Part shown: positions 11,647 to 23,012 of the stretch, piece by piece | How positions within the stretch are numbered: position 1 is the stretch's first letter | Layout: each line of letters opens with the position of its first letter | NCBI GenBank assembly: GCA_030407005.1 | Contig: JAUDYN010000006.1 | Coordinates: forward strand, 1,488,001 to 1,552,000 | Direction: 5' to 3' | DNA length: 64,000 bases | Origin: Desarmillaria ectypa | Lineage: Eukaryota; Basidiomycota; Agaricomycetes; Agaricales; Physalacriaceae | Notes under the pieces: generated by a model | Seen by the model: only the letters and a program-made list of their open reading frames with translations | Databases searched by the model: none | Told to the model about the DNA's origin: nothing | Program-made: the position numbers and the translations under genes

Positions 11647-12135
11647 CGGACGTCAAGATAAAGTGTGCTCTGTCCGTCTCTTAGTCTCGTTTTCCGCCTC
11701 TAATACACCGTCAGGGTCAGCTCAACGCTCGAAAAGTCAACAGGGAAGGCAAACCTAATAGATGGAAGCCCAGAAACGTGTTGGACAAGCCAGCAGGTGG
11801 GCGTAGCAATAAGGGTCAGATATGGTCAACTTGATTTTCCTTTACAGGGGCTTCCACAATTCGTTCAACTCGCTTTTCCTCACTCGACAAGTACCAAGAC
11901 ACTCAGTATCACTTTCCAAGGCGGTTTTGTCGGTACAGAGTGTCACCTGCAGGTGCCCGACGAGACAGGCAAATGGACTACAGTCCAAACTGTGTATCCT
12001 GAGGATGTCAATCGCGCCCAAGAATTCGAACTGGACCCTACAAAGTTTCACGAAATATCTCTACTCAAGATAGTAATGGTTGCCAGCTCCGATTTCTTTG
12101 GCCGGATTACGATCTACAATATTGAGCTGCGGTGA
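11637..12135 (+). CDS. NR2C2AP-like small galactose-binding-fold protein
   Basis: A 131-residue protein related to nuclear receptor 2C2-associated protein (TRA16), with a discoidin/galactose-binding-like fold. I assembled three exons: 11637-11662, 11715-11796 and 11848-12135, with introns of 52 and 51 nt. Together they read MSSSDVKIKVSSTLEKS, then NLIDGSPETCWTSQQ, then GLPQFVQLAFP, TFQGGFVGTECHL and a C-terminal SSDFFGRITIYNIELR. The block order and the ETCW/SQQG/FQGGFVG signatures match the animal protein. Biochemical role in fungi is not established. The ATG at 11637 lies inside the 5' end of the phosphatase gene on the other strand. Confidence 0.8.
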
Positions 12136-14257
12136 CAATGCGTAAATTGTATTACGCTCCTAAGGTAGGACCATGGTTCAAGTAAATGTTAAACCTTGAT
12201 GCTCAAGCTTATTCAAGTCGACTCGCAGCCCTCAATCGAGCCGGCTCTTTGCGATCCCTGCTTGTCTTATCCAGGTAGACGCTATGAGAGTTTGATAAAC
12301 CGCGTTGATAACGGGCTGTGATTTTCCCAGCGAGCGATTATAAGATCAAGGACCAAGGACGGAAATTTTCATTGTTTGCTGCTGTCATGACTGAATGGAT
12401 TGAATAGAATGCTGTATTTCCTAGCCACCCTTTGACTCGCTTTATTGAAGACAGGTCCCGGCAGATGTTCCTCTGACAACCGTGGATTGTACGCTCTTCG
12501 TATCAGCTCATGTCGGCCGAAATTAACACGAGCAGGGTTCCACGGTGTCCAAGATCTACTACCACGCCGTCTCTTCTCCCTCACATGCCAGGTACAGCCT
12601 GATGAAGGCCATCACTGTCGGACTCCTACAATGCGAACAACGCAAAGAAAAATTTGCCGATTTTTTGCCATTTGATAGAACATCTAGTGAAGAGTTGAAG
12701 GACGCGATCGGAGGCGTCGTTACATAACTCGAGGCGCGGTCTCTTTTCCGTGGACGCTTCTCCGATGAACATATCACATCAAGGTATATTTCCGAGCTCT
12801 GAAAGATCCCTATCATCCCCCTGCAGGTATGCATACACCCCAACTTACTAAAGGGAATATTGCCCCTCCCCCCATCTTGTAACATCGAGCTGTCGGGTTT
12901 TCCGGCGCGCTTCTGCCACATTACAGTGAAAACTCATTTCCTGTTATCACACGCCATTCGGTTCGCTCAATATTCGTGTCTGTCCGTAAACTCTGGGTCA
13001 CTCATGTCCCGTCCGTGCGTGATGCTATTTATGACGCCGGTCCGATGGTTAATGTTTCCAATGTCTACCTCTCTCCTCTTTTACCATCTGCCCGGTTCCT
13101 CACATGGCTAAATTTTTACCCGGGGAATCTTAGCAGCGCTAAAATGATTTGGCGCGCGCTTATCATTGAAGTTTAGACTCAGCCATCGCCAAGAGGGAAC
13201 AAGACATGTACGGGGTACTGTAAAGAATAACAAGAAAACATACGTGACATTCATACTGTCGGTTCTGCAAATGGCTTTAGTTTGTGGTTGGAAAAGATGA
13301 CCCTCTTGAATTTGCACTTGATGACCAGCGACCAGGCCCTCCAGGTAGAGTAGAGTAGCCCGCTGAGATGAAGCCTCTTCATGTCGGTGCTAGCATGTTT
13401 ACCATCGTCAAGGTCAATGCTTCAATTGTCCTGCTATCTAAATGTACGCGTCTGTAGCAATTATTCCAGCGCCGTAATGGAATTCTCCAAGCAATGAGGG
13501 CGGGGGCCGGTGCGAGCTTTCGTACCGTTCATTCATGTCCGAGCTGTACACCCGGAAAAAGGTTACAGCTATCTGGGTCGGGCATCTTAGGCTCTGAGAT
13601 GCTAATACTTGATAGTCGTACGGTTTCTCGATACCATCTCTGAGGGTGCTATCTATTTCCAGAACCATGAATGCATCTTGCCCCAGATACTCTTCATTCG
13701 GCCCGTTAATGGAGATTCAACGAACAGCATTCACTTGTGGGCAATACACACCGCAAGACTGGGCCAATTCTCTCGGAATATTAGTCGTCAAACAACGAGA
13801 CCGATATAGTAGAAGATGCAACTAACCGCATTGATGGTGATCCCTCCCGTAGTCGGCGAAAGCGGTGGTTGTTCAGGAAATAATTCCGCTTCGGTCCTTG
13901 TTGGAATTGCGAGGACCATCTTCATCTCTCCTGAGGCCCCAACGGTACCTGGAATTCGGACTCGGCGGAAAGAATAGTAGCCACAAAAGGGTTTCGAGTG
14001 CCAGTATAGTCGCGCGCACCGTCCCCAGATCTTGCTTCAACACGCTACGTGGAAAAAATAGGGAGATGATCTCCCGTTCCTGTCATATATACAAACATCG
14101 CTCCATTTCTCAACGGTGAACTCCTCTTGGATCGCAGTGTAGAGCCGATTACCATGTGGTTCATTCTAGACCTATTAAACTCGTTTTTTTGGCAGCAATA
14201 GCTCAACATATGATACAGGCGGTAACTTCAAAGACGCCTAAGTGGCCACCACGCGAA
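12136..14257. other. Intergenic, no gene recognised
   Basis: About 2.1 kb. Several frames of 60-120 codons occur on both strands (for example 12559-12921 and 13438-13668, minus). None carries a domain or reads on across plausible splice sites. Fragments near 13865-14040 on the minus strand look faintly coding, but I cannot build a gene from them. Confidence 0.4.
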
Positions 14258-15515
14258 TCAGACACCCTCGCGGTGGGACGCTTTCTTGATCCGATGGTCC
14301 CAATATCTTCCATACATAACAATGTCAACGCACCCAAACTATGCACAGGGACGGAAACGCACCTCTTCCGAATGGTATCATGGACATCACGGAGCGATTT
14401 CCAAAGCTACAATAGGTCCCTCAGGAAACAAAACAAATATCAACTGGAGCAGACAAAACCCACCTCGATCGCTTTCTCAGTACCCTTGACACCCTGAAGT
14501 TCGTGGATATCCGCGAAGAACTCTATGGCAGCCGGGCAGGGGAGCTGGGCTTCCTCTGATGGGGGCGGGTTCTCCAGGTCCACAATGTCCCCTGTGGCAG
14601 GTGGACTATCCAGGGTGTAAGCCTCGACAAATGTCTGCACACTTGAGTAAGGCAGCTTGTTGTGATCTAGGATCCCACGGAAGTAGTTCCACGCGGACGC
14701 ATTGTTAGGTACCAGAGATATGCTCTGCTTGACGTATCTTAAGATTGAATTAGAATTGCGATAAACACAGACAGAACGAAAGCGCACATCAGCTCCCGCT
14801 TGATCACCCTCTCCCTATCCTTCTCACTGTCCCGGATCCCAGACTGGAATACGACGAAGAAGCGGTGATGCCAGGCGGAGTTGTTCCGAACGTCCTCGTC
14901 CAGCATGTGGTCTACAAAGTCCAGCTCGCCGCTCCAAAGGTCATCGTCGTTGAAGTAAGCTAAAAGCCATTGTCTGTAAGACCATGTGTGGTAGTTCTTG
15001 GCGTCAGCCTTGAGCGATTGGGCGATGAACTTGAGCTCTGGGGCTGGGTTTCGGAGTTGAATGAGGAGGAGGCGCCGGTGGTGCCAGACCTGATATGTCT
15101 TGAGGTGCTTGACGGCGATTTCGTCCATGAGTCGCAGCTCCGTTGTGAGCGGTGAACCGAGCGCGATGAGAGTTTCATAGCGGTACTGCCTGCGAATTCG
15201 TGAGACGCATCGATCTGTTGACGATGGACCGCTCACCATGCAGAATAATGGGCTGGGTTCAGTCGAATGATATGTTCCGTCAGTTCTAATACTCGTGCAG
15301 TCTTCTCTCCATTTCTAACGATGCCGCGAAAGTAGTCGGTTGCATCCTTGTCTGTTGAAGAGTTCAGGCCAAAGCGATGTCACCAGATAAAGCGACAAAC
15401 ATTCATCTGTGTAGAGGATTGGCGCCAGTGGATTGATATTCTCGTACTGTTCCAAAGGCGCAACGTCCTTCCATTCTGGCCTTGCTGAATAGAACGGTCG
15501 GTCAATGAGGTTCAT
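14258..15515 (-). CDS. RAM2: Protein farnesyltransferase / geranylgeranyltransferase-I alpha subunit
   Basis: Shared alpha subunit of CaaX farnesyltransferase and GGTase-I, which prenylate Ras- and Rho-type proteins in the cytosol. About 330 residues. Start at 15515 (MNLIDRPFYSARPEW); stop at 14258-14260. Six exons spliced by eye. PPTA (prenyltransferase alpha) repeats are clear: LNPAHYSAWQYR, TYQVWHHRR, KNYHTWSYRQWLL, NNSAWHHRFFVV and NASAWNYFRGIL. The last two short exons give LWKSLRDVHDTIRKR and YWDHRIKKA, the usual C-terminal helices. It needs a beta subunit (RAM1 or CDC43 type), not present here. Length and repeat order are normal and nothing is damaged. Confidence 0.92.
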
Positions 15516-15755
15516 TATAGTGTGATGGTGGCTGTGTAACAAGTCATGACATCCTCAAGTACACAAGGCAACGTACGTCGTAAAGGGCTTGGTCTCAAAT
15601 AGAGTGTATAGCGACAATAAGACTAGTACTGGTATACAATAGGACGGTATCAATATGGAATACATGTGCACAAAATAAAGGTTAGGCGATACAGTGTAAG
15701 TCAAGGGTTGGAGGCTAGAGTATACAAACTAGAGGAAGCCAACTGTGTCAACCTT

Positions 15756-16535
15756 TCACGGGTAGCTGAGAATTTTCTTTTTCATATCCGGGAATGTGCA
15801 CCTGCCCCCACCGTTCCCAGTCTTGCACGCCTTTGTCACCATTTCCAGAATCTTGCTCATGTGGCTCTTGAAAACTTGAGAGAAGTCCGGAGAACGGCTG
15901 CGCTTCAGAAAGCCGGTAGCCGACAGAGTCGTGGATATCGTAGGATAGAACGTCGAGCGGGAAAAGCGAAACATGCGCGGGGAGGAAGAGTGAAATGACA
16001 AGCTGTCGATTACGTTCTTCTCCGTCTCCTTGTACGCGTCCGAATGAGGACTAGTGATGTCTTGCAAGAGAGCTATTGTCGAGTTATGCACGATTTCTAG
16101 GAGTATGGGATAGAAATGAATCAACGACCCAGGAGTACCACAGACAACAGGGCAGTCGGGATTAGGACACCCCTCAGGATCTACGCCATTCACTTGACAC
16201 CTCCCATGAAAGTATTTCGGAAAGATGTCTTGTTGAAAACGAGAGGGAGCCTGTTTTTCGAAAGCAACAAGCATAGGTTTCATGAGCGTAAGCCATTTCG
16301 AGTCATCTGGAGAGCAGGGAATATCCAATGCCTTGTATAGGTTACATACCTGCGAACCATGAGAAATATAACCAAAGGAATAAGAAAAAAAGCGCACGAC
16401 GTCAGGGAAGACCGTCTTGAGAACTCCAAGAATCCCGTACACAAAGCCTGCAGAGACGCCTGTGATACATTCACCCTCACACGCAAACGCGATGATCGGC
16501 AGAGCAGAAAGCGTGAATAAAAGAGTGTGTCGCAT
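15756..16535 (-). CDS. Secreted cysteine-containing protein, function unknown
   Basis: Single-exon frame of 259 residues. The first ~18 residues (MRHTLLFTLSALPIIAFA) form a typical signal peptide, followed by CEGECITGVSAGFVYG. The middle has a dense Cys/Pro block (GRCQVNGVDPEGCPNPDCP, then VVCGTPGS), likely disulphide-bonded, and the protein ends CTFPDMKKKILSYP. I recognise this as a small secreted family seen in agaricomycetes without a known activity. A possible 43-nt intron at 16307-16349 has good borders, but removing it would break the frame, so I left it in. It sits next to the prenyltransferase gene, from which it is probably independent. Confidence 0.7.
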   Translation of the reverse strand: MRHTLLFTLSALPIIAFACEGECITGVSAGFVYGILGVLKTVFPDVVRFFSYSFGYISHGSQVCNLYKALDIPCSPDDSKWLTLMKPMLVAFEKQAPSRFQQDIFPKYFHGRCQVNGVDPEGCPNPDCPVVCGTPGSLIHFYPILLEIVHNSTIALLQDITSPHSDAYKETEKNVIDSLSFHSSSPRMFRFSRSTFYPTISTTLSATGFLKRSRSPDFSQVFKSHMSKILEMVTKACKTGNGGGRCTFPDMKKKILSYP

Positions 16536-17093
16536 ATGACAAAAGGCGGGTAGCGCTGAAGCTTTGGGTAGACGTACAGAAGGTAGTGGTTTGTAGTCAA
16601 GAAGGGAAGGATCGCTCTGGGTCTCCTTAAAGAAGCAAGAGCAAATAATCTCAAACAGCGCGTCGCGGTGTCCACGTGATGGGGGTTCCGAAGTTCAAGA
16701 AGTCACACACCGGTACTACCCCGCCTTGAACAGCTGTTATAGGTGATTACGTGCTATCATGGTTATCAATACTTATTGCGATCTCACTCAAGTTCTAACC
16801 TAATACTTGACGAAGAACAGCCGAGCATCCGAGTTTCTCTCAAACTTGAGTCTTTTGCGGCGCTGGGAATGATCCTATGATCTACTCTTATCCCATAGAT
16901 CGACCGAAAATTATCCAACGATGGTATTTTTGCGGCATTTTAGCTCAGGCTCTCTTGATGCCAAGTATATCGTTGATTCTCGCTATTGTACTGGGCATTT
17001 CTCGGATATGCTCGCTTGTACAACCTTTGTCTGCCTCGTCTGCCAGAAGTATAAATCTGACATTGAATTAAAATGTTGAATGGGTGCTCAAAC
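16536..17093. other. Divergent intergenic region between secreted protein and LPMO genes
   Basis: About 560 bp shared upstream region of two secreted-protein genes. Apart from a TATA-like element close to the LPMO start, no specific site is evident. Confidence 0.45.
17050..17056 (+). promoter_or_regulatory. TATA-like box upstream of LPMO
   Basis: TATAAAT lies 44 bp before the ATG at 17094 and only 23 bp before the in-frame ATG at 17073. The spacing favours translation from 17094. Sequence match plus position only. Confidence 0.45.
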
Positions 17094-18340
17094 ATGATTT
17101 CTCTCAACCTGATAGCTCTGACTATTGGAACTTTCTCGCTTATCTCTCAAACAACTGCTCACTGTGCGCCGCTATTCAACTTTTTCACTTTGTCATCTAT
17201 AGTTGGAATGCCTTATGTCTTCAGATACATTCCCTTCACTTGTTGTCAATGGCGTTACGAGCAGCCCTTGGATAAACGTTCGAATGACAAACAATTATAA
17301 CTCTCGATCTCCTGTAGGACGCGTTTTCTTTTACCACCTGCGCATTCAGTAATGGTGTTTCTGACAGGTTACGGATATTACCAGTCCCGACCTGAGATGT
17401 TACGACTCTCAGACCGGTGCTACTGCAACAACCATAAGTGTTGCTGCTGGCTCTAGGCTCGGGATTATGAGCGATGGTACCATGTATCATCCTGGTGTAT
17501 GTAGGGTTCATCTCTTGGATCACGACCCTCCTGACGTTTTCGTAGGTCGCTAATGTTTACATGGCGAAAGCAGCTGGCAGCGTCAATTCCTTTGCCGGCG
17601 ATGGCGCGGTTTGGTTCAAAGTAAGTCAAAAGCGGTTGTATTGTTACCTAGATCTTGACCTTCTATATTCAAAGGTCTACGAAATCCCTGCTGTGACGAA
17701 CGGAGGGACCAGTATTACATTTCCATCCGAGGGTAAGATTATTGATGTCATCTTCTGCATTCTGTATCACATTTTTTGCCAAAGGCCAGGCTGGTGTTTC
17801 ATTCACAATCCCGAAGTCCCTTCCTAGTGGACAATACTTAGGTATGTTACTGATGCTTGGGCGTTCAACTCTGACAAAATCTCGGACAGTTCGGATGGAG
17901 CATATCGCACTCCACGCTGCGTCTACCTTTGGAGGAGGTACGCCTTTTTTTTACTCTGTGTTTCGATGACCCTTAACGCCTGTCCTAGCGCAATTCTACA
18001 TTAGCTGCGGTCAGATCGAAGTTACGGGAGGAGGTACTGTATATTTTTTTACCTCCTTTAAGCATTTTTAACTGCTAATGACATCATACTATTACCTAGG
18101 AAGCGGCACTCCTGGTCCCCTGGTCGCTATTCCAGGCGTCTATACAGGCACGGTGCGCTTAGTATTCATATCTCACTGAATTGACTGATAACTTTACTTT
18201 TATCCAGGAACCTGGTATCCAGATTAATATATATTATCCAGTCCCTAAGACCTATACGCAGCCGGGTCCGGTGAGTTTGTTTCGATGCTTCTCCGAGGGT
18301 GTCGTACCGACACCCATTTCAGGCCGTCTGGTCAGGTTAG
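17094..18340 (+). CDS. AA9 lytic polysaccharide monooxygenase
   Basis: Secreted copper enzyme that oxidatively cleaves cellulose or hemicellulose chains. Start at 17094 gives a 22-residue signal peptide ending TTA, so the mature protein begins with His (residue 23), the N-terminal copper ligand. Intron 17164-17224 falls just after that His codon; splicing yields HYTFPSLVVNGV. Further introns include 17314-17367 and one with donor at 17497. The second copper His is in MYHPG, and the axial Tyr is in the AQFYISCGQ block, preceded by EHIALH. Other family blocks are VTDITSPDLRCY, SFTIPKSLPSGQYL, GGGSGTPGPLV and the ending YTQPGPAVWSG, with stop TAG at 18338-18340. About 240 residues, catalytic domain only, no carbohydrate-binding module. 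The alternative start at 17073 would add seven residues before the signal peptide. Appears intact. Confidence 0.93.
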
Positions 18341-19839
18341 TGAATCAAACGCGTGTAGGAAGAAGTTTCATTTTACCGTACGTCATGCCCGTTTATCTGT
18401 CTATTGCGTCACTGACGACTGAAATTTCGTACAGATAATACGCACCTTATGGTAAACACTGTATTCTATGAACGCCCTTGAATATCACATGTTGTGTTAT
18501 TTCAATACTTATCAAATTTATGCAAATTCTAAGGATCGCCGATTCAATTCGACTAGGGTCTTCTAAGGGCCATATATGATCTTTTGAAATCTTTCCTATG
18601 ACGAGTGCTCGGCGCCAAAACTCACCGAGGCAGCTCTCAATCAACCTGAATAAGCGCGTTGTTCGGGATCACCTAAATGATGCAGAATGTGCCAACGACT
18701 AGGGCCTTGGTGACTGGGAGGAAAGGTGGACCTTGAATAAGACTACACTTTCAACCTCCGCGTGGTACAGAGAACATACATAGGGGTGCTGTGGCTGCTA
18801 GGGTCAGCTGTATCTCAGAACGTCTATGCGTTTCAGACACGGCCTTCGCATATTGATGATAACAGCGCGTGCCAAGACACGCACATCATGAAATCAGCCG
18901 TATCTTGGAGTCCTTGATGCAATTCTAGACAAGACCTGTTAAGCCCCACGCTTAGCCACTCGCACATCGATCGGTCCGGGATCATTCTCATACATATGTA
19001 GGCCTCGCGAGACACCCGCGGCGTTTTAATTTTGTCTTGATCAATATGTCTGCGCGTGCTTATACATTTTCCATTGCTACCGCATGAAAGACTCCTTGTC
19101 TAGGATCGGTAGGTTACAGGAAAATGTCAAGGCAGAAGATCAGTACCATTATTGTTGATGATCCTGAGCTCCAAAATGTGTCGTCGCAGGCACTTCAGGA
19201 TTGGAGGCTCGGGAGCAAACATCGAACTTCAGGCCAACAGATTTGCAAATGCTTTCAACACATTGCCTATATCAAGATGCCTGAAATTGGCCCGGACTAG
19301 CCTTAGAACCTCCACCGCTACTATAATAGAACATATCCCTGCACTGATTCGTTAGTAGTAGTATTGGTTAGTACAGTCAGTACATATCATCCCGATACAT
19401 TCATTGCACGTAGTCCTAAGGCCAGGCTAGTAATTCCCGGCACCACTCAATAAGACGATGTTGGTTCTCTCTCCCAGTTGAAAAGTTGATATAACCCGCG
19501 ATCGAAATCACATCGCCCGGATAGCTTTCCGCGTCAAGTCCAATTTTCAAAGCAATACAAGTGGCTTGAAGTTTACGGAAGTCCATGAGCTCCGCATTGG
19601 GGTCGTATATCTTAGCTCATGCATCAGTACTGCGATCAAACTTCAACTCTTCCAGACATAAATATAAATAACAGCCACTTCATAAATTACAGTAAAATAA
19701 ATAAAAATATGCGTTTATGCATACTGACGAAACTCTAGTACATGGACCGGGGTTAAGAAGAGACATACCAGAAAGGTCTGCCAGGACTGTTGCAGGTAGT
19801 CTGCCCTCAACCTCTCTACCGAATTGATCTGGCATTGTA
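18341..19839. other. Intergenic, no gene recognised
   Basis: About 1.5 kb between the convergent LPMO and P450 B genes. Only short frames with no domain. No repeat or RNA gene was recognised. Confidence 0.45.
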
Positions 19840-22096
19840 TCACTGCAAACATTTGACGCAAATAGGTAGGCCCGGAACACCCTCGTTGGTAACGGGAATA
19901 AGAGTCACCGCAACTGCCGCCCGAACCTCATTGTTGGGAGGGAACGAAAATGTAAAGTTGCAAAGGAACTCGGCAAGAAGGACTTGCATACTCGTGAGCC
20001 TGATTCTCGATTAGTGACCCAGAACAAGAAGTTCGATGACAACGTACGCAAAGCGCCAACTACACAAAGACGTTGTTAATTTGCTCAGATATTAAAGGTG
20101 TAGATTACTCACCCAATACATGCTCGTTGACCGCCGAAGAAAGACATACTGATGAACACATTGGAATTGACATCCGAGTCTCGAAAGCCATAACTCACAG
20201 ATTCGCGTAAGGACCCAGAGCCTGTCCTTTCGGTAGTTTTTCTAACCATCGTTCAGGTCTGAATACATCCGCATCATCTCCCCAAATAGATTTGAGACTA
20301 AACATAATCAGAGCGGTAGTCATCGATTAACACGACAAACGCTTACCGATTGTAAGAAGAAGTCGCTGAAATTACAGATTGGCCCTTTTTTACAGGTATT
20401 TCAGTTATGACTTCACCCTTGATGGTAGTGATTGGCTGAGAAAGAGGTAGAACAGTGTCGCAGGTGGCGATACGCTCAGACATTGGAAGGCCAGAATGAA
20501 AGCGCAAGATTTCCTAAGAGCAAAAACTAAACACCCAATCATCACTGCGGGGGTATGTTCAAGCAAACCTTGATGTAAGCATTCATCAGTGTAAGCTTCT
20601 CAAGATCGGAGTATGTGAGCTCTCGGTCGGGATTTTCCTTCATGGCCAGAACCTCACGCCGAATTCTCTCTTGCCAATCGGGGTTCTGGGCAAACTGGTA
20701 CAAGCACCAGGACAGTGTATTTCCCTGCAAATTTTGTCAGAGATGAACATGAACGTTGATTTAAATCCTACAGTCGTGTCTTGTCCGGATATCATGATGG
20801 TTGGTATCTGTGCTATCATTTCTTGTTCGGTCATCTGCTGACGCTTGTCCTTATTGGCGGCATTTGCATTCACTGAAGAAGCCGATTAATAGTAGAATTT
20901 ATGCGGAAGAGAATCACAGACCAAGGGCAGTTAAGAGATCCTTCTCAGACTCGACACCGAGCTTCATAGCTTCGTACTTTTCTTTGATGAGCTGCTCGGA
21001 TACGCGGTTTCCAAGCGCTCGGTTGCGGCGGAGTGCACGCAGAGCGCGTGTAGGAAGGTGTAAGACCAGCTTCAGAAGGATGGGGGGGACATGGAGAAGA
21101 CTGCCTTCAGCTAAAATACTGAGCTTGGACCTCGTGGAGGATATGGCCCTGAAATCCAGTTCAGACCAAGGAAAAGGTGGGAAATATAGCACTGACACAA
21201 TATTTTGGATACTGCGTCCTAGTTCGCTCTTTCCAGTGTCTTGATCAGCGTTGAATTGAAAGCCCATTATGCCTAAAGGTTTAATGGTCAATACAGTTTG
21301 ATGATGCCACACCAATGTACCTTCGCATATATTATTTAGCGTGGCGTTGTGAATTGCCGGATACACGTCTGTAACGACTCCAGATGGCTCAGAAGCCCCT
21401 TCTGCGTACCAACGCCGTACTACCTAAGATTAAGATTAAAATGTTAATTGAATATCACGCCTCACGAGAATCAATTCCACCTTATGCGCTATTTTTCTAA
21501 AAAGAGGTGGCAGAGCCCGGACATGTGATGCAGAGAATGCCGGTGTTATAACAGATCGCATGCGTCGATGATCGCTACCTGTATAAAGGTCCATCATGCG
21601 TGCCAATCTATGACGTACTGTCGTATACATACCGTGAGCGTACAAGAGTGACTGCTCTCCGATCAACATTCGCACAATCTGTTGCTGCTGAGGGGATCGG
21701 GCAAAGGTAGTGTCATTGAGGACGTGTTTCAAAGTGCATGGGTCGGAGACCATGAGCCTATCTTCCTTTTGGAATGATTAGCACCATAGGTATACTGTTA
21801 TGCTGATCGATGTACCCCAAAGCATCCTTTGATGCGATACACAGGACCGTAGGTATCTTGCCACATAAATTCGTTGTCACCATACTGGTGGGGTAAAAGA
21901 AGCTCGGTCATATTTCCTACGTATGATAATTAGCCACGAGCTTACACAGTCTAAGCGTATACATACCGAAGAGCCATGAAGAAGAAGGCGGACCTGGTAT
22001 GTGTCGCAGTGAACGTCGAGGCTTCACGACCACTAAGGTCAGAGTGACTGCGATGACAAAGAGCGTAGCACAGGTGAGGAATGGTTGTTCAAACAT
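19840..22096 (-). CDS. Cytochrome P450 monooxygenase (P450 B)
   Basis: Membrane-anchored P450 next to the sesquiterpene synthase. ATG at 22096 gives MFEQPFLTCATLFVIAV, a hydrophobic anchor, then the hinge IPGPPSSSW. After splicing: QDTYGPVYRIKG, DHRRMRSVITPAF, I-helix MISGQDTTGNTLSW (across an intron near 20730-20775), ExxR as EILR (about 20510), PERW, haem loop FFGGQRACIG (near 20115-20145) with the Cys ligand, and AEFLCNFTFSF. Stop at 19840-19842. Many short introns; no stop or frameshift found. It is clearly different from P450 A and C (different hinge, haem loop and C-terminus). Divergent from the synthase across ~0.9 kb, which suggests co-regulation and a role in oxidising the terpene product (inference). 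Confidence 0.9.
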
Positions 22097-23012
22097 TGTG
22101 TTAATGAAGAGAGCGTTCGAGTTGATGCTCCCGACCGTGGTTTATATATCGATGATGGGCCCTACATGGACTTCTATGGAGCCCTTGAACTTTCCCGTCC
22201 GACATACAGAATCCCGATGTGTAAGTCAATACTACGTACCATCTGCACCTTGGGTTTCGAGTTTGTTTCCCCTTTCCAGTTTCCCGTGCTGAATATGAAC
22301 CAGGGTAGGTTGCAATTGAAGGGCTGGTTGAGGGTCATAAGCGTGTCCCACGGAGCGTCAGGGCGGTACACATGCTACACTAAAGACTGAACTGATGGGG
22401 CGTCGTCGAGGGTGCCGGACTGACCCAGTTTCGGGATCGAAGGCACGTTGTAATTTGATGTGATTGCTTTTATTTCAGTGACTGCGAAGCCAGGTAAATC
22501 TAACATGTATAAATAACACCTAAATTTCAAAATGACGCCCTCGCCCATGGAACCGCGGTGTGCATCGAGTAGTCCTGGGAACAGGAATGATGCCTCAGGA
22601 AATATCATTCCCGTAGACGAACAGATCTTTCAACTGCGAAAGTCTGTCCTTTACCGAGGCCGCCCGAAAGTCCGTGATTGCCTTAATTATTGTTGTGACT
22701 TGTCAGGATTTCAAAACTCACCAAGTCAGGCACTTCAAACTACGTTCGTGCGGTCCACAGGGCTGATCCGGAAGATTTTGCCTGCATTTTCCTTGCCGCG
22801 TGGCTGCATCCTGATAAGAGTCTTTGATACAATACTGAGATGACGACGCAGTGTAGTCAGCATCTATTAGTTCTATGTATGCCGGTACAACACAGAGATC
22901 AAACAATTTCTCGAGCATACTACACTCCGATAATAATTCAGCTCGGGGCGTCCCTTCCGCTCAATAAAAGGGCGCTGAAATTGTAAGGAGACACGACACA
23001 CCTCGGCTCTCG
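22097..23012. promoter_or_regulatory. Divergent promoter region of P450 B and sesquiterpene synthase
   Basis: About 916 bp between the two divergent start codons, with no convincing gene inside. A shared regulatory region is inferred from position only; I cannot name a binding site. Confidence 0.4.

Noticed and set aside
12559..12921. 120-codon minus-strand frame
   Set aside because: No recognisable motif and no continuing exons; codon choice looks random.
16307..16349. Possible 43-nt intron in the secreted-protein gene
   Set aside because: Borders look good (GTATGT...CCAG), but length is not a multiple of three and removal would destroy the downstream conserved Cys block.
17073..17093. Upstream in-frame ATG as LPMO start
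   Set aside because: It would put seven polar residues before the signal peptide and lies only 23 bp from the TATA-like box; 17094 fits better.
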